Origin: Caballeronia choica
Lineage (GTDB): Bacteria > Pseudomonadota > Gammaproteobacteria > Burkholderiales > Burkholderiaceae
Direction of reading: 5' to 3'
Assembly (NCBI RefSeq): GCF_001544535.1
Contig: NZ_FCON02000022.1
Coordinates: forward strand, 1 to 64,000
Length of the DNA stretch: 64,000 bases
The position numbers were made by a program, and so were the translations under genes. The notes under the pieces were generated by a model. The model made no database searches and was not told the origin of the DNA. It was given only the letters and a program-made list of their open reading frames with translations. Each line of letters starts with the position of its first letter. The first letter of the stretch is position 1. Below, one piece after another: positions 9,506 to 18,290 of this stretch.

Positions 9506-10882
9506 TCAGGCGCCGTGGCCATTGGGCGCGGCGTCGATGATGTCGACGCCGGCCTGCGGACGCGCCGCCGAGGTCACGGCGCAGCGCAGTTTCGGCAGGC
9601 ACAGCATGGCGAATGCACCCGCGAGGGTCACCGCCGCGAGCGCGTAGAGACCGTACTCGAGTCGCTGCGTGTGCTGCTTGAGCCAGCCGATCACGAACGG
9701 CGTCACATATCCGCCGAGATTGCCGACGGTCGCCATTAGCGCGATGCCGGCTGCCGCCGCCGTGCCCGTCAGCAGCACACCAGGTAGCGACCACATCACC
9801 GCCAGGCCCGCAAGCGCGCCTGTCATCGCGATCGACAATCCGGCGAGCGAGATCACCGGGCTCGCCGAGAACACGCCGGCTACGACGAGGCCGAACGCGG
9901 ACATCAGCGCGCTGCCGGCGGCGTGCCAGCGGCGCTCATCGTGCCGATCCGAATGCCGTCCGATGAGCACCATCCCGATCGCCGCCGCCACGAACGGAAT
10001 GCTCGCGATCAGGCCCGTGTCGAGATAGCTCTTCACGCCGAGATTGCGCACGATCTGCGGCAGCCAAAAGGACACGCCGTAGGTGCTGCCGAGCAGCGCG
10101 AAGTTCGCGAAGGCGAGCAGCCAGATGTTGGGGTCGCGAAATGCCGCGCCGAATGAATGGCCAGTCCCGGCCGCGAGTTGGCTCGCATGCTCGCTTTCGA
10201 GCTGCTTCGCGACCACCGCGCGGTCTTGCGCGCTCAGCCACTTCGCATCGCGCGGGCCGTTGCTCAGATAGAAGTAGGTGACAACGCCGAGCGCCACCGC
10301 TGGCGCGCCTTCGATCAGAAAGAGCCACTGCCAGCCGGCGAGTCCGGCGGCGCCGCTGAGCGACGACATGATCAGCCCCGACAACGGTCCGCCGATCACG
10401 CCGGATAACGCAATGCCGAGAAAGAAGATCGCGTTCACTTGCGAGCGCAGGCGCGTGGGAAACCAGTACGTCAGGTACAGCACGATGCCCGGATAAAAGC
10501 CCGCTTCCGCGACGCCGAGCAGAAACCGCATCACGAAGAACGCCGTGTCGGTGCGCACGAACATCATGCCGACCGACAGCGCGCCCCACACGACCATGAT
10601 CCGCGCGATCCAAAACTTCGCGCCGACCTTCTGCAGCATCAGATTGCTTGGGATCTCGCAGATGCAGTAGCCGATGAAGAAGATGCCCGCGGCGAAGCCG
10701 AACGCCTGGTCGGTGAGACCGATGTCGGTGGCCATCTGCAGCTTGGCAAAGCCGACGTTCACCTTGTCGAGGAAGGAAACGACGTAGGCGACCAGCAGGA
10801 ACGGCAGCAGCCGCATCGCGATCCGGTTGTACATACGGTCTTCGCGAGGGTCGTCGAAGCTCGATCGAGCGAGAAATCGCAT
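9506..10882 (-). CDS. MFS transporter, anion:cation symporter (ACS) family
   Basis: A 458-residue, twelve-helix major facilitator of the ACS family, which imports organic acids such as phthalate, galactarate or tartrate by proton symport. Seen are FLDKVNVGFAKLQM after helix 1, the loop-2/3 region GYCICEIPSNLMLQKVGAKFWIARIM and FLLGVAEAGFYPGI, all ACS hallmarks. ATG 10882 has AAGGAG immediately upstream; a nine-codon longer version lacks this. It is divergent from the cupin-aldolase operon across a region with repeated GTATCG half-sites, so that operon probably degrades the imported compound. Confidence 0.9.
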   Translation of the reverse strand: MRFLARSSFDDPREDRMYNRIAMRLLPFLLVAYVVSFLDKVNVGFAKLQMATDIGLTDQAFGFAAGIFFIGYCICEIPSNLMLQKVGAKFWIARIMVVWGALSVGMMFVRTDTAFFVMRFLLGVAEAGFYPGIVLYLTYWFPTRLRSQVNAIFFLGIALSGVIGGPLSGLIMSSLSGAAGLAGWQWLFLIEGAPAVALGVVTYFYLSNGPRDAKWLSAQDRAVVAKQLESEHASQLAAGTGHSFGAAFRDPNIWLLAFANFALLGSTYGVSFWLPQIVRNLGVKSYLDTGLIASIPFVAAAIGMVLIGRHSDRHDERRWHAAGSALMSAFGLVVAGVFSASPVISLAGLSIAMTGALAGLAVMWSLPGVLLTGTAAAAGIALMATVGNLGGYVTPFVIGWLKQHTQRLEYGLYALAAVTLAGAFAMLCLPKLRCAVTSAARPQAGVDIIDAAPNGHGA

Positions 10883-10938
10883 GGTGTCTCCTTGGGCCGC
10901 CGGGGCCATTTTGCTGGTTTGCAGGAACGTGTGATCAC

Positions 10939-10976
10939 GGTATCGAGCGTTTTATGTTGTATCGCTCATCGATACC
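10939..10976. promoter_or_regulatory. Inverted-repeat operator candidate, GTATCG/CGATAC
   Basis: GTATCG at 10940-10945, GTATCG at 10959-10964 and CGATAC at 10970-10975 form a perfect 6+6 inverted repeat with a 5-base spacer plus an extra outer arm (GGTATCG...CGATACC). The same GTATCG recurs at 11145-11150 before the cupin gene. The site sits between divergent operons and would suit the IclR regulator encoded at the end of the rightward operon. The regulator assignment is inferred. Confidence 0.45.
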
Positions 10977-11210
10977 TGATGTCGTTGATCGAAATATATT
11001 CGCCGCAAGTTTGTTGGTCAAATGAACTCGACTAGGGGTTTTCTCGGAGACCGGGCCGGCCCGCTCGATTTCTTGCTCCCACGGAAAAAATGGAGTTGAC
11101 AGCGGCCGATTGCGCTCCTACGATGTTCTTTACACAGAAACGACGTATCGTTGAAAAGAACAATTTTCATCACCCTGGCTAAGCGGCCTATCAATCCGAT
11201 GGAGGAATTC

Positions 11211-11594
11211 ATGAGTACTCTCGCCAAGTTGCACAACTGGAACGAACTCACCCGCGAAACCGTGCGGAGGGGTGTCGAGCGCGTCGGCTTTCGCGGCGAC
11301 GACGTGATGTGCGTGATGAACTGGCTTACGCCCGGGATGCAGGTCAACCCGCACCGCCATACGTTCGAGCAGTTGGTGATCATCGTGCAGGGCCGCGTGC
11401 GCTTTCATCTGAACGATGAAGTGGTGGAAGGCGGCCCCGGCAGCATGATCCGGATTCCCCCGCACGTCGTGCATTACGCGGAGCCGGTGGGCGACGAAAT
11501 CGTGCTGAACCTCGACGTATTCGCGCCCTTGCGCGACGACTACCGGCACCTGGTCGACTATCAGCGCGACGAATTCGAAGACGCGCGAGCCTGA
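11211..11594 (+). CDS. Small cupin-domain protein
   Basis: A 127-residue single-domain cupin. The metal-binding motif reads PHRHTFEQ (His48, His50, Glu53), with the second motif PPHVVHYAE (His88) closing the barrel. Such small cupins act as isomerases, dioxygenases or lyases, or as sensors in catabolic operons. The start is fixed by GGAGGA seven bases upstream of ATG 11211. First gene of an operon with an HpcH/HpaI aldolase, a DUF6282 protein and an IclR regulator. Specific function unknown. Confidence 0.85.
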   Translation: MSTLAKLHNWNELTRETVRRGVERVGFRGDDVMCVMNWLTPGMQVNPHRHTFEQLVIIVQGRVRFHLNDEVVEGGPGSMIRIPPHVVHYAEPVGDEIVLNLDVFAPLRDDYRHLVDYQRDEFEDARA

Positions 11595-11607
11595 CGGGGA
11601 GCACGGC

Positions 11608-12366
11608 ATGAACCACGAATTTCGCTTGCGCCTGCGCCGCGGCGATGCGCTCGCGGGCACCTTCATCAAGACGCCCGCGCATCACATCATCGAGATCGCC
11701 GGCGCGAGCGGCCTCGACTTCGTCGTGCTCGACGCCGAGCACGCGCCGTTTTCAGTTGACGCTCTCGACCGATGCCTGCTCGCCTGCGCCGCGGCCAGCG
11801 TGCCGGGCATCGTGCGACTTCAGGACACGGCGCCGGCCACCGTGCTGAGCGCGCTCGATCTGGGCGCGAGCGGCATCCTGGCGCCGCATGTCGTCTCGCC
11901 TGAAGGCGCGCAGGCGATCGTCGCGGCGAGCCGCTATCGCAACGGTACGCGCGGCTTCAGCAATTCGCCGCGCGCGGGCGGCTACGGACGCTCGTCGATG
12001 GATGGACATATCGAGGCGAGCGATGCGGGCGTCGCGGTGCTCTGCCAGATCGAGGACCGCGCGGCGGTCGAGCGCGTCGGCGAGATTGCCGCGGTGGAAG
12101 GTGTCGATTGTCTTTTCATCGGCCGGGCCGATCTCGCCGTTTCGTATCAGGCCGCGTCCCTCGACGATCCCCGCATCGATCACGCCATCGAGCGGACCGT
12201 CGCGGCCGGACGTACGCACGGCGTGCCGGTCGGCATCTTCCTCGCCGACGCCGCTCAGGTCGCACATTACGCCCGCCGCGGCATCAGCTTCTTCATCGTG
12301 GGATCGGACCAGTCGATCCTGCGCTCGGGTCTGCGCGAGTTCGCCGGCGCCTTCGCCGCGCGATGA
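11608..12366 (+). CDS. HpcH/HpaI aldolase family protein
   Basis: A 252-residue class II pyruvate-dependent aldolase (HpcH/HpaI/citrate lyase beta family). The signature LDAEHAPFS lies at residues 41-49, and metal or substrate loops follow in CQIEDRAAVERVGEIAAVEGVDCLFIGRADL. Family enzymes cleave 4-hydroxy-2-oxo acids into pyruvate and an aldehyde, usually as the last step of an aromatic or sugar-acid pathway. It starts 13 bases after the cupin gene behind GGGGAG and is followed by the DUF6282 gene. The physiological substrate is not evident. Confidence 0.9.
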   Translation: MNHEFRLRLRRGDALAGTFIKTPAHHIIEIAGASGLDFVVLDAEHAPFSVDALDRCLLACAAASVPGIVRLQDTAPATVLSALDLGASGILAPHVVSPEGAQAIVAASRYRNGTRGFSNSPRAGGYGRSSMDGHIEASDAGVAVLCQIEDRAAVERVGEIAAVEGVDCLFIGRADLAVSYQAASLDDPRIDHAIERTVAAGRTHGVPVGIFLADAAQVAHYARRGISFFIVGSDQSILRSGLREFAGAFAAR

Positions 12367-12405
12367 GTTCACGCGACCCACATTCATAACCTTCCGGAGA
12401 CATCC

Positions 12406-13335
12406 ATGGCATCCGTCCTGCAAGACACCGCTACCCATGAAACCAGCCGCGTCGATCATCTCGTGCGCGGTTCGATTGACCTGCACTGCCATAGCGGCCC
12501 GTCCGTGATGGCACGCTATTGCGACCATATCGAGGCGATGCGCGAGGCATCGGATGCCGGCTTGCGCGCCGTGCTGCTGAAGGATCACTACTATTCCGCC
12601 ACGCCCGTGACGGAACTGCTGAACAAGCATTTCTCCGATCTCGGCGTGCTGATGCTCTCGGGCGTGCCGCTCAACAACTCCGTCGGTGGCATCAATGTGC
12701 ATGCGGTCGAGCACGGCATCAAGCTCGGCGCTCGGCTCGTCTGGATGCCAACGTTTTCGTCCGCGAATCACATCGCGCATCACAAGCATGATGAGCACTT
12801 CAACGAGAAGTTTCCGCAAACCACGCAGAAGATGCTCGCGCCGATCCCGCTCTCCGTTCTCGACGGCGATGGTAAGCTGAAGGAGGAGGTCAAGGCCATT
12901 CTCGATCTGATCGCCGATGCCGATATCGTGCTGTCCGCGGGCCATCTCCACATCAGCGAAATCTGGCCACTCTTCGAGGAGGCCCGCAAGCGTGGCGTGA
13001 AGCGGCTGCTCGTCAATCACCCGACGTATGTCGTGGATGCGAGCCTCGACGACATGCGACAGTTGGCAAGTGAAGGCGTGTATATGGAGCATTCGATGTG
13101 CATGTGGGTGCCCGGCTCGAAGTTCCGCTTCTATGATCCGCAGTTCCTGAACGACGTGATCGAGGCGGGCACCGTCGATCTGACGATCCTCGGCTCCGAT
13201 CTCGGCCAGAAGGGCAACCCGACTTTCACCAACGGCTTTCGTCACGTGATCGAAACGGCGCTCGAACTCGGCTATAGCGAGGCGGATGTCCGTAAAATGA
13301 CGTCCACCAACGCCGCCACGTTGATGGGCATCTGA
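12406..13335 (+). CDS. DUF6282 (amidohydrolase-like) family protein
   Basis: A 309-residue metal-dependent hydrolase-like protein of the DUF6282 type. Likely metal ligands on a TIM-barrel are visible in order: DLHCHSG (His27, His29), LLKDHYYSA (Lys59, His61), SAGHLHISE, LVNHPTYV and LGSDLGQ. This matches the amidohydrolase/PHP-like layout, but the reaction for this family is not established. The start has CCGGAGA upstream. Its place between an aldolase and the IclR gene suggests a hydrolytic or decarboxylating step in the same pathway. Confidence 0.8.
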   Translation: MASVLQDTATHETSRVDHLVRGSIDLHCHSGPSVMARYCDHIEAMREASDAGLRAVLLKDHYYSATPVTELLNKHFSDLGVLMLSGVPLNNSVGGINVHAVEHGIKLGARLVWMPTFSSANHIAHHKHDEHFNEKFPQTTQKMLAPIPLSVLDGDGKLKEEVKAILDLIADADIVLSAGHLHISEIWPLFEEARKRGVKRLLVNHPTYVVDASLDDMRQLASEGVYMEHSMCMWVPGSKFRFYDPQFLNDVIEAGTVDLTILGSDLGQKGNPTFTNGFRHVIETALELGYSEADVRKMTSTNAATLMGI

Positions 13336-13401
13336 CATCGGCAGCCGTCCGCACCGGGGCGCCGAGCTGTCGCCCCGCATCTCACCAGGAGGAAACGAAC
13401 A

Positions 13402-14232
13402 TTGGCAACAAGGCGCGATCCCGATATCGGCACAGCAGCCGAATCCACCGGCCCTGCGATCCTCGAATCCGTCGGCATCGTGTTCCGGCTGCTCGACGAA
13501 CTTGCGCTCGCGCGGCGGCCGCTTGGCGTCACCGAACTCTCGCAGGTCGTCGAAGAGCCGAAACCGCGCGTGTATCGGCATCTCGCGTCGATGAAGCAGA
13601 TCGGCGTGGTCGAGCAGGACCCGGTCAGCGAGAAATACCGGCTCGGCAGCAAGCTGGTGGTCTATGGCACCGCGAGCGCCGAGCAGTTCGACCTGCGAGC
13701 CATGGCCGATCCGTATCTGACGCGGCTGCGCGACTCGACCGGGCAGACCGCGTTGCTGTCGGTGGCGACGCACGACTCGGCGCTGGTGGTGTCGGCGGTG
13801 GAATCCACGCGCAGCGTGGTGATCTCCGTCAAGCCGGGGAACCGCCCCGCCACGCATTGCTCGGCGCAGGGCAGGCTCGTGCTTGCGTACCTGGATGACG
13901 CCGCGCAGCAGCGCGTGCTACGGCGCAAGCTGCCGCGATTCACGGACCGGTCGGTCGTCGAGCCCGCGCAGATTCTTGCGCGGCTCGCCGCGATTCGCGA
14001 GCGCCTGTACGAAGACGCCGATGGCGAACTGATCGACGGCGTGAACGTGCTGGCCGCGCCGATTTTCCGCGAGAACGATGTGCTGGTCGGGTCGATCGGC
14101 GTGATCGGTCCGAGTCGCGACGTGCCCTCGCCGCCCGGGGCCGCGCTGCTCAAGGCCGTGCAGTCGGCGGCTGCGGAACTTTGCTCCCGGTTGAACAACG
14201 ACATCTACGGACGCGTGTTGAAGCACACGTAA
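13402..14232 (+). CDS. IclR family transcriptional regulator
   Basis: A 276-residue IclR regulator. A winged helix-turn-helix (about residues 20-80: LDELALARRPLGVTELSQVV...PRVYRHLASM) precedes the effector domain (GTASAEQFDLRAMADPYL..., SVKPGNRPATHCSAQGRLVLAY, and AAPIFRENDVLVGSIGVIG). The start is a TTG at 13402, chosen because AGGAGGAAACG sits directly before it and no ATG is nearby. As last gene of the cupin operon it probably controls that operon and the divergent MFS-porin pair through the GTATCG repeats. Confidence 0.9.
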   Translation: MATRRDPDIGTAAESTGPAILESVGIVFRLLDELALARRPLGVTELSQVVEEPKPRVYRHLASMKQIGVVEQDPVSEKYRLGSKLVVYGTASAEQFDLRAMADPYLTRLRDSTGQTALLSVATHDSALVVSAVESTRSVVISVKPGNRPATHCSAQGRLVLAYLDDAAQQRVLRRKLPRFTDRSVVEPAQILARLAAIRERLYEDADGELIDGVNVLAAPIFRENDVLVGSIGVIGPSRDVPSPPGAALLKAVQSAAAELCSRLNNDIYGRVLKHT

Positions 14233-14458
14233 CGCCGTGTCGTCGCTAGCCGGCTCAAGATGCAAATCGTAGCCCATGAAACTCCAGAACCACCGAATCA
14301 ATCAACAATGGTTAAACACCGCCGGCCCATAGGTTTGCAAAAGCGCCGTGAATGCAGCCAGCTCGATAGGGGTCGGTTTGACCGGCAGCGGCAAAGGGCC
14401 CCCTCCACGGACTGCCGCATCGTTATAATCGCGTGTCGAAATCTCTTCAGACCGCCAC

Positions 14459-14920
14459 ATGGCCCGAACTTCGGATCGCCCCACACGCCCTGCAGACTAT
14501 GATTTCACCGATCAGGTCGGCCACTTGCTGCGGCGAGCGTATCAACGTCACGTCTCCATCTTCCAGCAGGCCATTCCCGATTCCCAACTCACGGCTGCTC
14601 AGTTCGTCACGCTGTGTGCGATTCAGGCGCAACAGGCATCGTCGCTGAACGATATAGCCAAAGCCACCGCGATTGACCAGGCGACCATACGCGGCGTCGT
14701 CGAAAGACTGCAGGCCCGCAAGCTGATCGCCGTAGCCCGGGATGCGAATGATGGTCGCAAGGTGACCGTCACGACGACCGCCGAGGGTAACGCGCTGGTC
14801 GAGAGGACCGTGCCGTTCGCGCATCAGATCACCGAAGCGACGTACGGTCCGCTGAACGCCGCGGAGCGGGTCGCGATGGTCTATCTGCTGCGCAAGATGA
14901 TCGACGCCCCGAGCGATTGA
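14459..14920 (+). CDS. MarR family regulator, NicR-like (paralogue 1)
   Basis: A 153-residue MarR-type winged-helix repressor. The N-terminal QVGHLLRRAYQRHVSIFQQAI and DNA-binding segment LNDIAKATAIDQATIRGVVERLQARKLIAV resemble NicR, the repressor of nicotinate genes that responds to 6-hydroxynicotinate in Pseudomonas. It is clearly paralogous to the convergent neighbour 39 bases away, which carries nearly the same motifs. The nicotinate cluster starts right after the pair. Assignment as nicotinate regulator is inferred from family likeness and position; which copy is the functional repressor is unclear. Confidence 0.85.
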   Translation: MARTSDRPTRPADYDFTDQVGHLLRRAYQRHVSIFQQAIPDSQLTAAQFVTLCAIQAQQASSLNDIAKATAIDQATIRGVVERLQARKLIAVARDANDGRKVTVTTTAEGNALVERTVPFAHQITEATYGPLNAAERVAMVYLLRKMIDAPSD

Positions 14921-14959
14921 GCAGCGCATGGGGCTCAACTTCCAGCCCCCGTTCAAACC

Positions 14960-15439
14960 TTACGATGACTCTGCGGCGCACAGCTTCCGCAGGAGAAACA
15001 GCACCGCTACGCGTTCCACGTCGTTCAGGTCGCTCATCGTCAGATCGCTCACGCGCTCTGCGGCGGGGGTCGTGTCCTCGACAAGCCGCCGCCCCTGATC
15101 CGTCAGTACGACGGCACTCTTCCTCCGGTCGTCCGGATTCGCCTTCAATTCAATCAACTCGCGCGCCTTCAACCGTTCGATGATCCCGCGTACCGTAGCG
15201 GCATCGATGGCGGTCGCTTTGCCAAGGTCGCTCATCGATGAAGGCCCGAGACGCAGGCTCGCGCTCAGCACGGCGAACTGCACGGAGGTCAGTTTCGGGT
15301 CGCCAATCGTCTGCCCGAAAATCGCAAGATGCCGCTGATATGCCTTGCGAAGAAGATGGCCGACCTGCGCCGAGACGTCATAGTCCGTTGCGGCATGCCC
15401 GGCTTCCTGGAAAGCCGCCGAGGTGTTTGAATGATCCAT
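14960..15439 (-). CDS. MarR family regulator, NicR-like (paralogue 2)
   Basis: A 159-residue MarR regulator with QVGHLLRKAYQRHLAIFGQTI and MSDLGKATAIDAATVRGIIERLKARELIEL, matching its neighbour motif for motif. Tail-to-tail paralogues suggest a local inverted duplication or gene conversion. It is codirectional with the cytochrome-fusion gene of the nicotinate cluster and lies just downstream of it (75 bases), so it may be transcribed with the nicC-nicA arm. The likely effector is a pathway hydroxypyridine, by analogy to NicR. Confidence 0.85.
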   Translation of the reverse strand: MDHSNTSAAFQEAGHAATDYDVSAQVGHLLRKAYQRHLAIFGQTIGDPKLTSVQFAVLSASLRLGPSSMSDLGKATAIDAATVRGIIERLKARELIELKANPDDRRKSAVVLTDQGRRLVEDTTPAAERVSDLTMSDLNDVERVAVLFLLRKLCAAESS

Positions 15440-15514
15440 GTCACGTCTGTGGGTTGGGTGGGCAGCATGGCGTCATGATCCGTGCCGCCTCGCGGGTGAG
15501 GTTGAACGGTCCCG

Positions 15515-18286
15515 TCAGTGCACCTGATTGCGGATTTGCACGGATGCTCGCGCGAGGTCGTTCCACGAAGCTTCGCCCGGCGCAAAGCGCCCACGTATAT
15601 AAGCGACGAGGTCCGCGACCTGGCGATCGTCCAATGAGTCCCTGAAGCCCGGCATGTAGCCCAGCTCACTGGTCGCCGGAGCATCGATGCCATGCAGGAT
15701 CACGTGCAGCAGGTTCTCCGGAGACGCCTCGCTTACGCTCGTATTGATCGCGAGCAGCGGACGCACACCGAAATTGCCGACGCCCCCCGCTTCTGTATGG
15801 CACACGGCGCACGCGCCTTCGAAGATGCGTCGTCCGCTTTCGAGCCCCTGCAGTCTGATTGCATCGGTTTTCGGCACGGCAGTTGGCGCTGTCTTCGCGG
15901 TAACCGGCGAGAGCGACGCCACGTAATGCGCCATCGCGCGCACATCCGCTTCGGGCAGCGTAGACAAGCCCGCGACGACCGGCGCCATCGGTCCGGCAGC
16001 GACGCCGTGTTCGCGCGAGAAACCCGTGCGCAGGTAGTCGAAGAGCGCGTCTTCGGTCCAGCGCACCGGCGACTTTGAATTCGCGACGAGCGACGGTGCG
16101 ACCCAGCCTTCCGCGCTGCCGCCCGTGAGATAGAAACTTGCGCCCTTTTCCGCCCCGAGTACGTTGCGCGGCGAATGGCAGGCACTGCAATGCCCCGCTC
16201 CGTCGACGAGATAGGCTCCGCGATTCCATTGTGCCGAACGGGACGGTTCAGGGACGAACGCGCCCTGCTTCAGATACAGCGCATTCCAGCCGGCCACAAG
16301 CCCGCGCTGATCAAGCGGAAACGGCAGGCGCGTCTGCGGTGGCGCGGACTCGATGGCCGGTTGCGACATCAGGTACGCATAGAGCGCGGTCATGTCGGGC
16401 TCGCTCAGTTTCGTGAACGCGGTGTACGGGAACGCCGGATAAAGGTGATGACCGTCGCGCGAGATGCCTTGCCGCATCGCGCGGTCGAAGGCGCCGAACG
16501 ACCAGTTGCCTATACCGGTCTTCGGGTCAGGTGTCAGATTGGTCGAAAAGACGATACCGAACGGCGTCTCCAGGGCGAGTCCGCCTGCATTGGTTGCGCC
16601 GCCGGGCGCAGTGTGGCAGACGGCGCAATCGCCGAACGCGGCGACTTCGCGGCCACGCGCAATGGTCGCTTCCGACCACGTGGACGACGCGGGCCGATCG
16701 ATCGGCGCAATGGGTGCAATCGGCGCACGCACCGGCCACGCCGTGCAGGCAAGCGCGATGAGACTGCCAAGGCCGCCAGCCGCGAAGGCCGCGCGCAGCG
16801 AGCGGCGCACCCGCTGCGGCAAGGCATGACGGGGTGCCTTTGAGTCGCCGAGCGCCGCGCGCACGCGCTCGGGCGTAAACGGCGGCGCGCGAAAACGAAC
16901 ACCGGTCGCGTCATACAACGCGTTGGCAATCGCCGCCGCAGCGGGCGACGCGTCGATTCGCGCATCATGCATCCGGTCATCGGCTTGCTCAAGCGATGCG
17001 CTCGCGGCCGCACGTGCGGGAACCGGAGTAAGCCGATGCGAAACCGCCCGAGAGTCCGGCGTTTCGTCGTGCGTCGGCTCCGCGGCGAAGGGCAAACCGA
17101 GCAGCCGCGACGCGGCGGCCGCGATTTGCCGCGCCGGGACGCCCATGATCGCATTGAGACTGCGACGCCCCTGCGCACGACCCGCGATCACGCGCCGGAG
17201 GTTCACGTCGCCCGTCAGGCGATTCACATCGAGATCGACGATCCACGCGGAATATTCGGGCGTCCGGGTTCCGTCGGCTGCCTCTTCGCGCTTGTCGAAA
17301 GCGAAACCTCTGCCGTGCGCAAGTTCCCCGTGCCCCGGTGTCTTGCGCGCCTCCCTGTTCCAACCGGCGCGCTGCACGAGCGAGCCGATCAGTTCCCGCG
17401 CTCCGGCGTCTTCCACCAGGTCGAGATGATCGAGCCGGAAATCGATCGGGTCGATACGGTTATCGCGTGCGATTTCATCGACGAAGGACTCCCGTGCGAA
17501 TGCATGAGCGGCGCGCGGAATCGCCTCGCCTTCGTCATCGATCAGCGATGCCGTGTGTCGCGACACGTACGGGATTTGACCTTCTCGGGAAGGCTTGGCG
17601 TGAGACGGATCGGCAGCGGCCGCAATATAGCGCCAATCCAGCAAACGCCCTTCGACGTCGAGCGATGCGCCAACCGAAAGCATCGCTGAGCCGCCGGCAC
17701 GGAGGCTTAGAAATCCGTCCACGCGAACCGCGCGGCCGGCTTGCCGCATCAACGCCACTGCCGCCAGCGCCGCACTCGTGGCGCCCGGAGCGCCGCGTGG
17801 ACCGGATTCGAGACCATGAAGCGCAAAACGTGTCACCGGCAACCCGGTGGCGTCCGTGAGCGCGCCGAGCAGCCGCGCCTTGTCGGACGCGGCGCTGAAG
17901 ACCTCGATCCGCTCGCCATTGTCACGCGCGAGCGCCGCGCACGACACGAAGGCGCCGTCGACCAGCGGCCATGTGTAATGCGCCCGATGTTGCAATCCAG
18001 AGTGCGGCACGGGCGCGGACAACTCACCCTGCTCGCTACCCGCCGGGTCATCTTGCATCGTTCGACATGCATGCAGCGCGGCATCGCGGGCGCGCGCCCC
18101 ACTGTCCGCAACAAACGCTGCGGTCTTCCCAACCTCGATCCACTGAACGCCGTGCTCGGCCGCCACGCGCAAGGCGTGAATCTGCCACACGGAATCGAAA
18201 TCGGCGAGCACGCAGGCGTACAGCATGCCGTCTTCGGAAGCGACGGTCATGGTCCCGCACGAGTCTGCTTCGCGCATGTTGTTCAT
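15515..18286 (-). CDS. Fusion of a degenerate molybdopterin-subunit module and a tri-heme cytochrome c (NicB-like)
   Basis: A 923-residue protein. The first about 480 residues align with the second half of NicB-type molybdenum subunits (DGMLYACVL..., DPIDFRLDHLD, TPEYSAWIVDLDVNRLTGDV, AIANALYDATGVRFRAPPFTPERVRAALG). A membrane segment follows (about 490-515), then a tri-heme cytochrome with CAVCH (about 552), CSACH (about 697) and CAVCH (about 825). The cofactor loop that reads AGCYGRNCADDV in NicB is replaced by ESGPRGAPGATS, the VGQDTG motif by AGRAQG, and the PMGSGES loop with the catalytic Glu is absent, as is the N-terminal third. It probably serves as membrane anchor and electron conduit for the intact subunit encoded at 25224. 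It starts four bases after the nicA stop. Confidence 0.85.
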   Translation of the reverse strand: MNNMREADSCGTMTVASEDGMLYACVLADFDSVWQIHALRVAAEHGVQWIEVGKTAAFVADSGARARDAALHACRTMQDDPAGSEQGELSAPVPHSGLQHRAHYTWPLVDGAFVSCAALARDNGERIEVFSAASDKARLLGALTDATGLPVTRFALHGLESGPRGAPGATSAALAAVALMRQAGRAVRVDGFLSLRAGGSAMLSVGASLDVEGRLLDWRYIAAAADPSHAKPSREGQIPYVSRHTASLIDDEGEAIPRAAHAFARESFVDEIARDNRIDPIDFRLDHLDLVEDAGARELIGSLVQRAGWNREARKTPGHGELAHGRGFAFDKREEAADGTRTPEYSAWIVDLDVNRLTGDVNLRRVIAGRAQGRRSLNAIMGVPARQIAAAASRLLGLPFAAEPTHDETPDSRAVSHRLTPVPARAAASASLEQADDRMHDARIDASPAAAAIANALYDATGVRFRAPPFTPERVRAALGDSKAPRHALPQRVRRSLRAAFAAGGLGSLIALACTAWPVRAPIAPIAPIDRPASSTWSEATIARGREVAAFGDCAVCHTAPGGATNAGGLALETPFGIVFSTNLTPDPKTGIGNWSFGAFDRAMRQGISRDGHHLYPAFPYTAFTKLSEPDMTALYAYLMSQPAIESAPPQTRLPFPLDQRGLVAGWNALYLKQGAFVPEPSRSAQWNRGAYLVDGAGHCSACHSPRNVLGAEKGASFYLTGGSAEGWVAPSLVANSKSPVRWTEDALFDYLRTGFSREHGVAAGPMAPVVAGLSTLPEADVRAMAHYVASLSPVTAKTAPTAVPKTDAIRLQGLESGRRIFEGACAVCHTEAGGVGNFGVRPLLAINTSVSEASPENLLHVILHGIDAPATSELGYMPGFRDSLDDRQVADLVAYIRGRFAPGEASWNDLARASVQIRNQVH

Positions 18287-18290
18287 TGCA

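Noticed and set aside
11752-13857. 701-codon minus-strand frame
   Set aside because: It is antisense to the HpcH aldolase, DUF6282 and IclR genes. No domain was recognised and the composition is His/Arg-rich.
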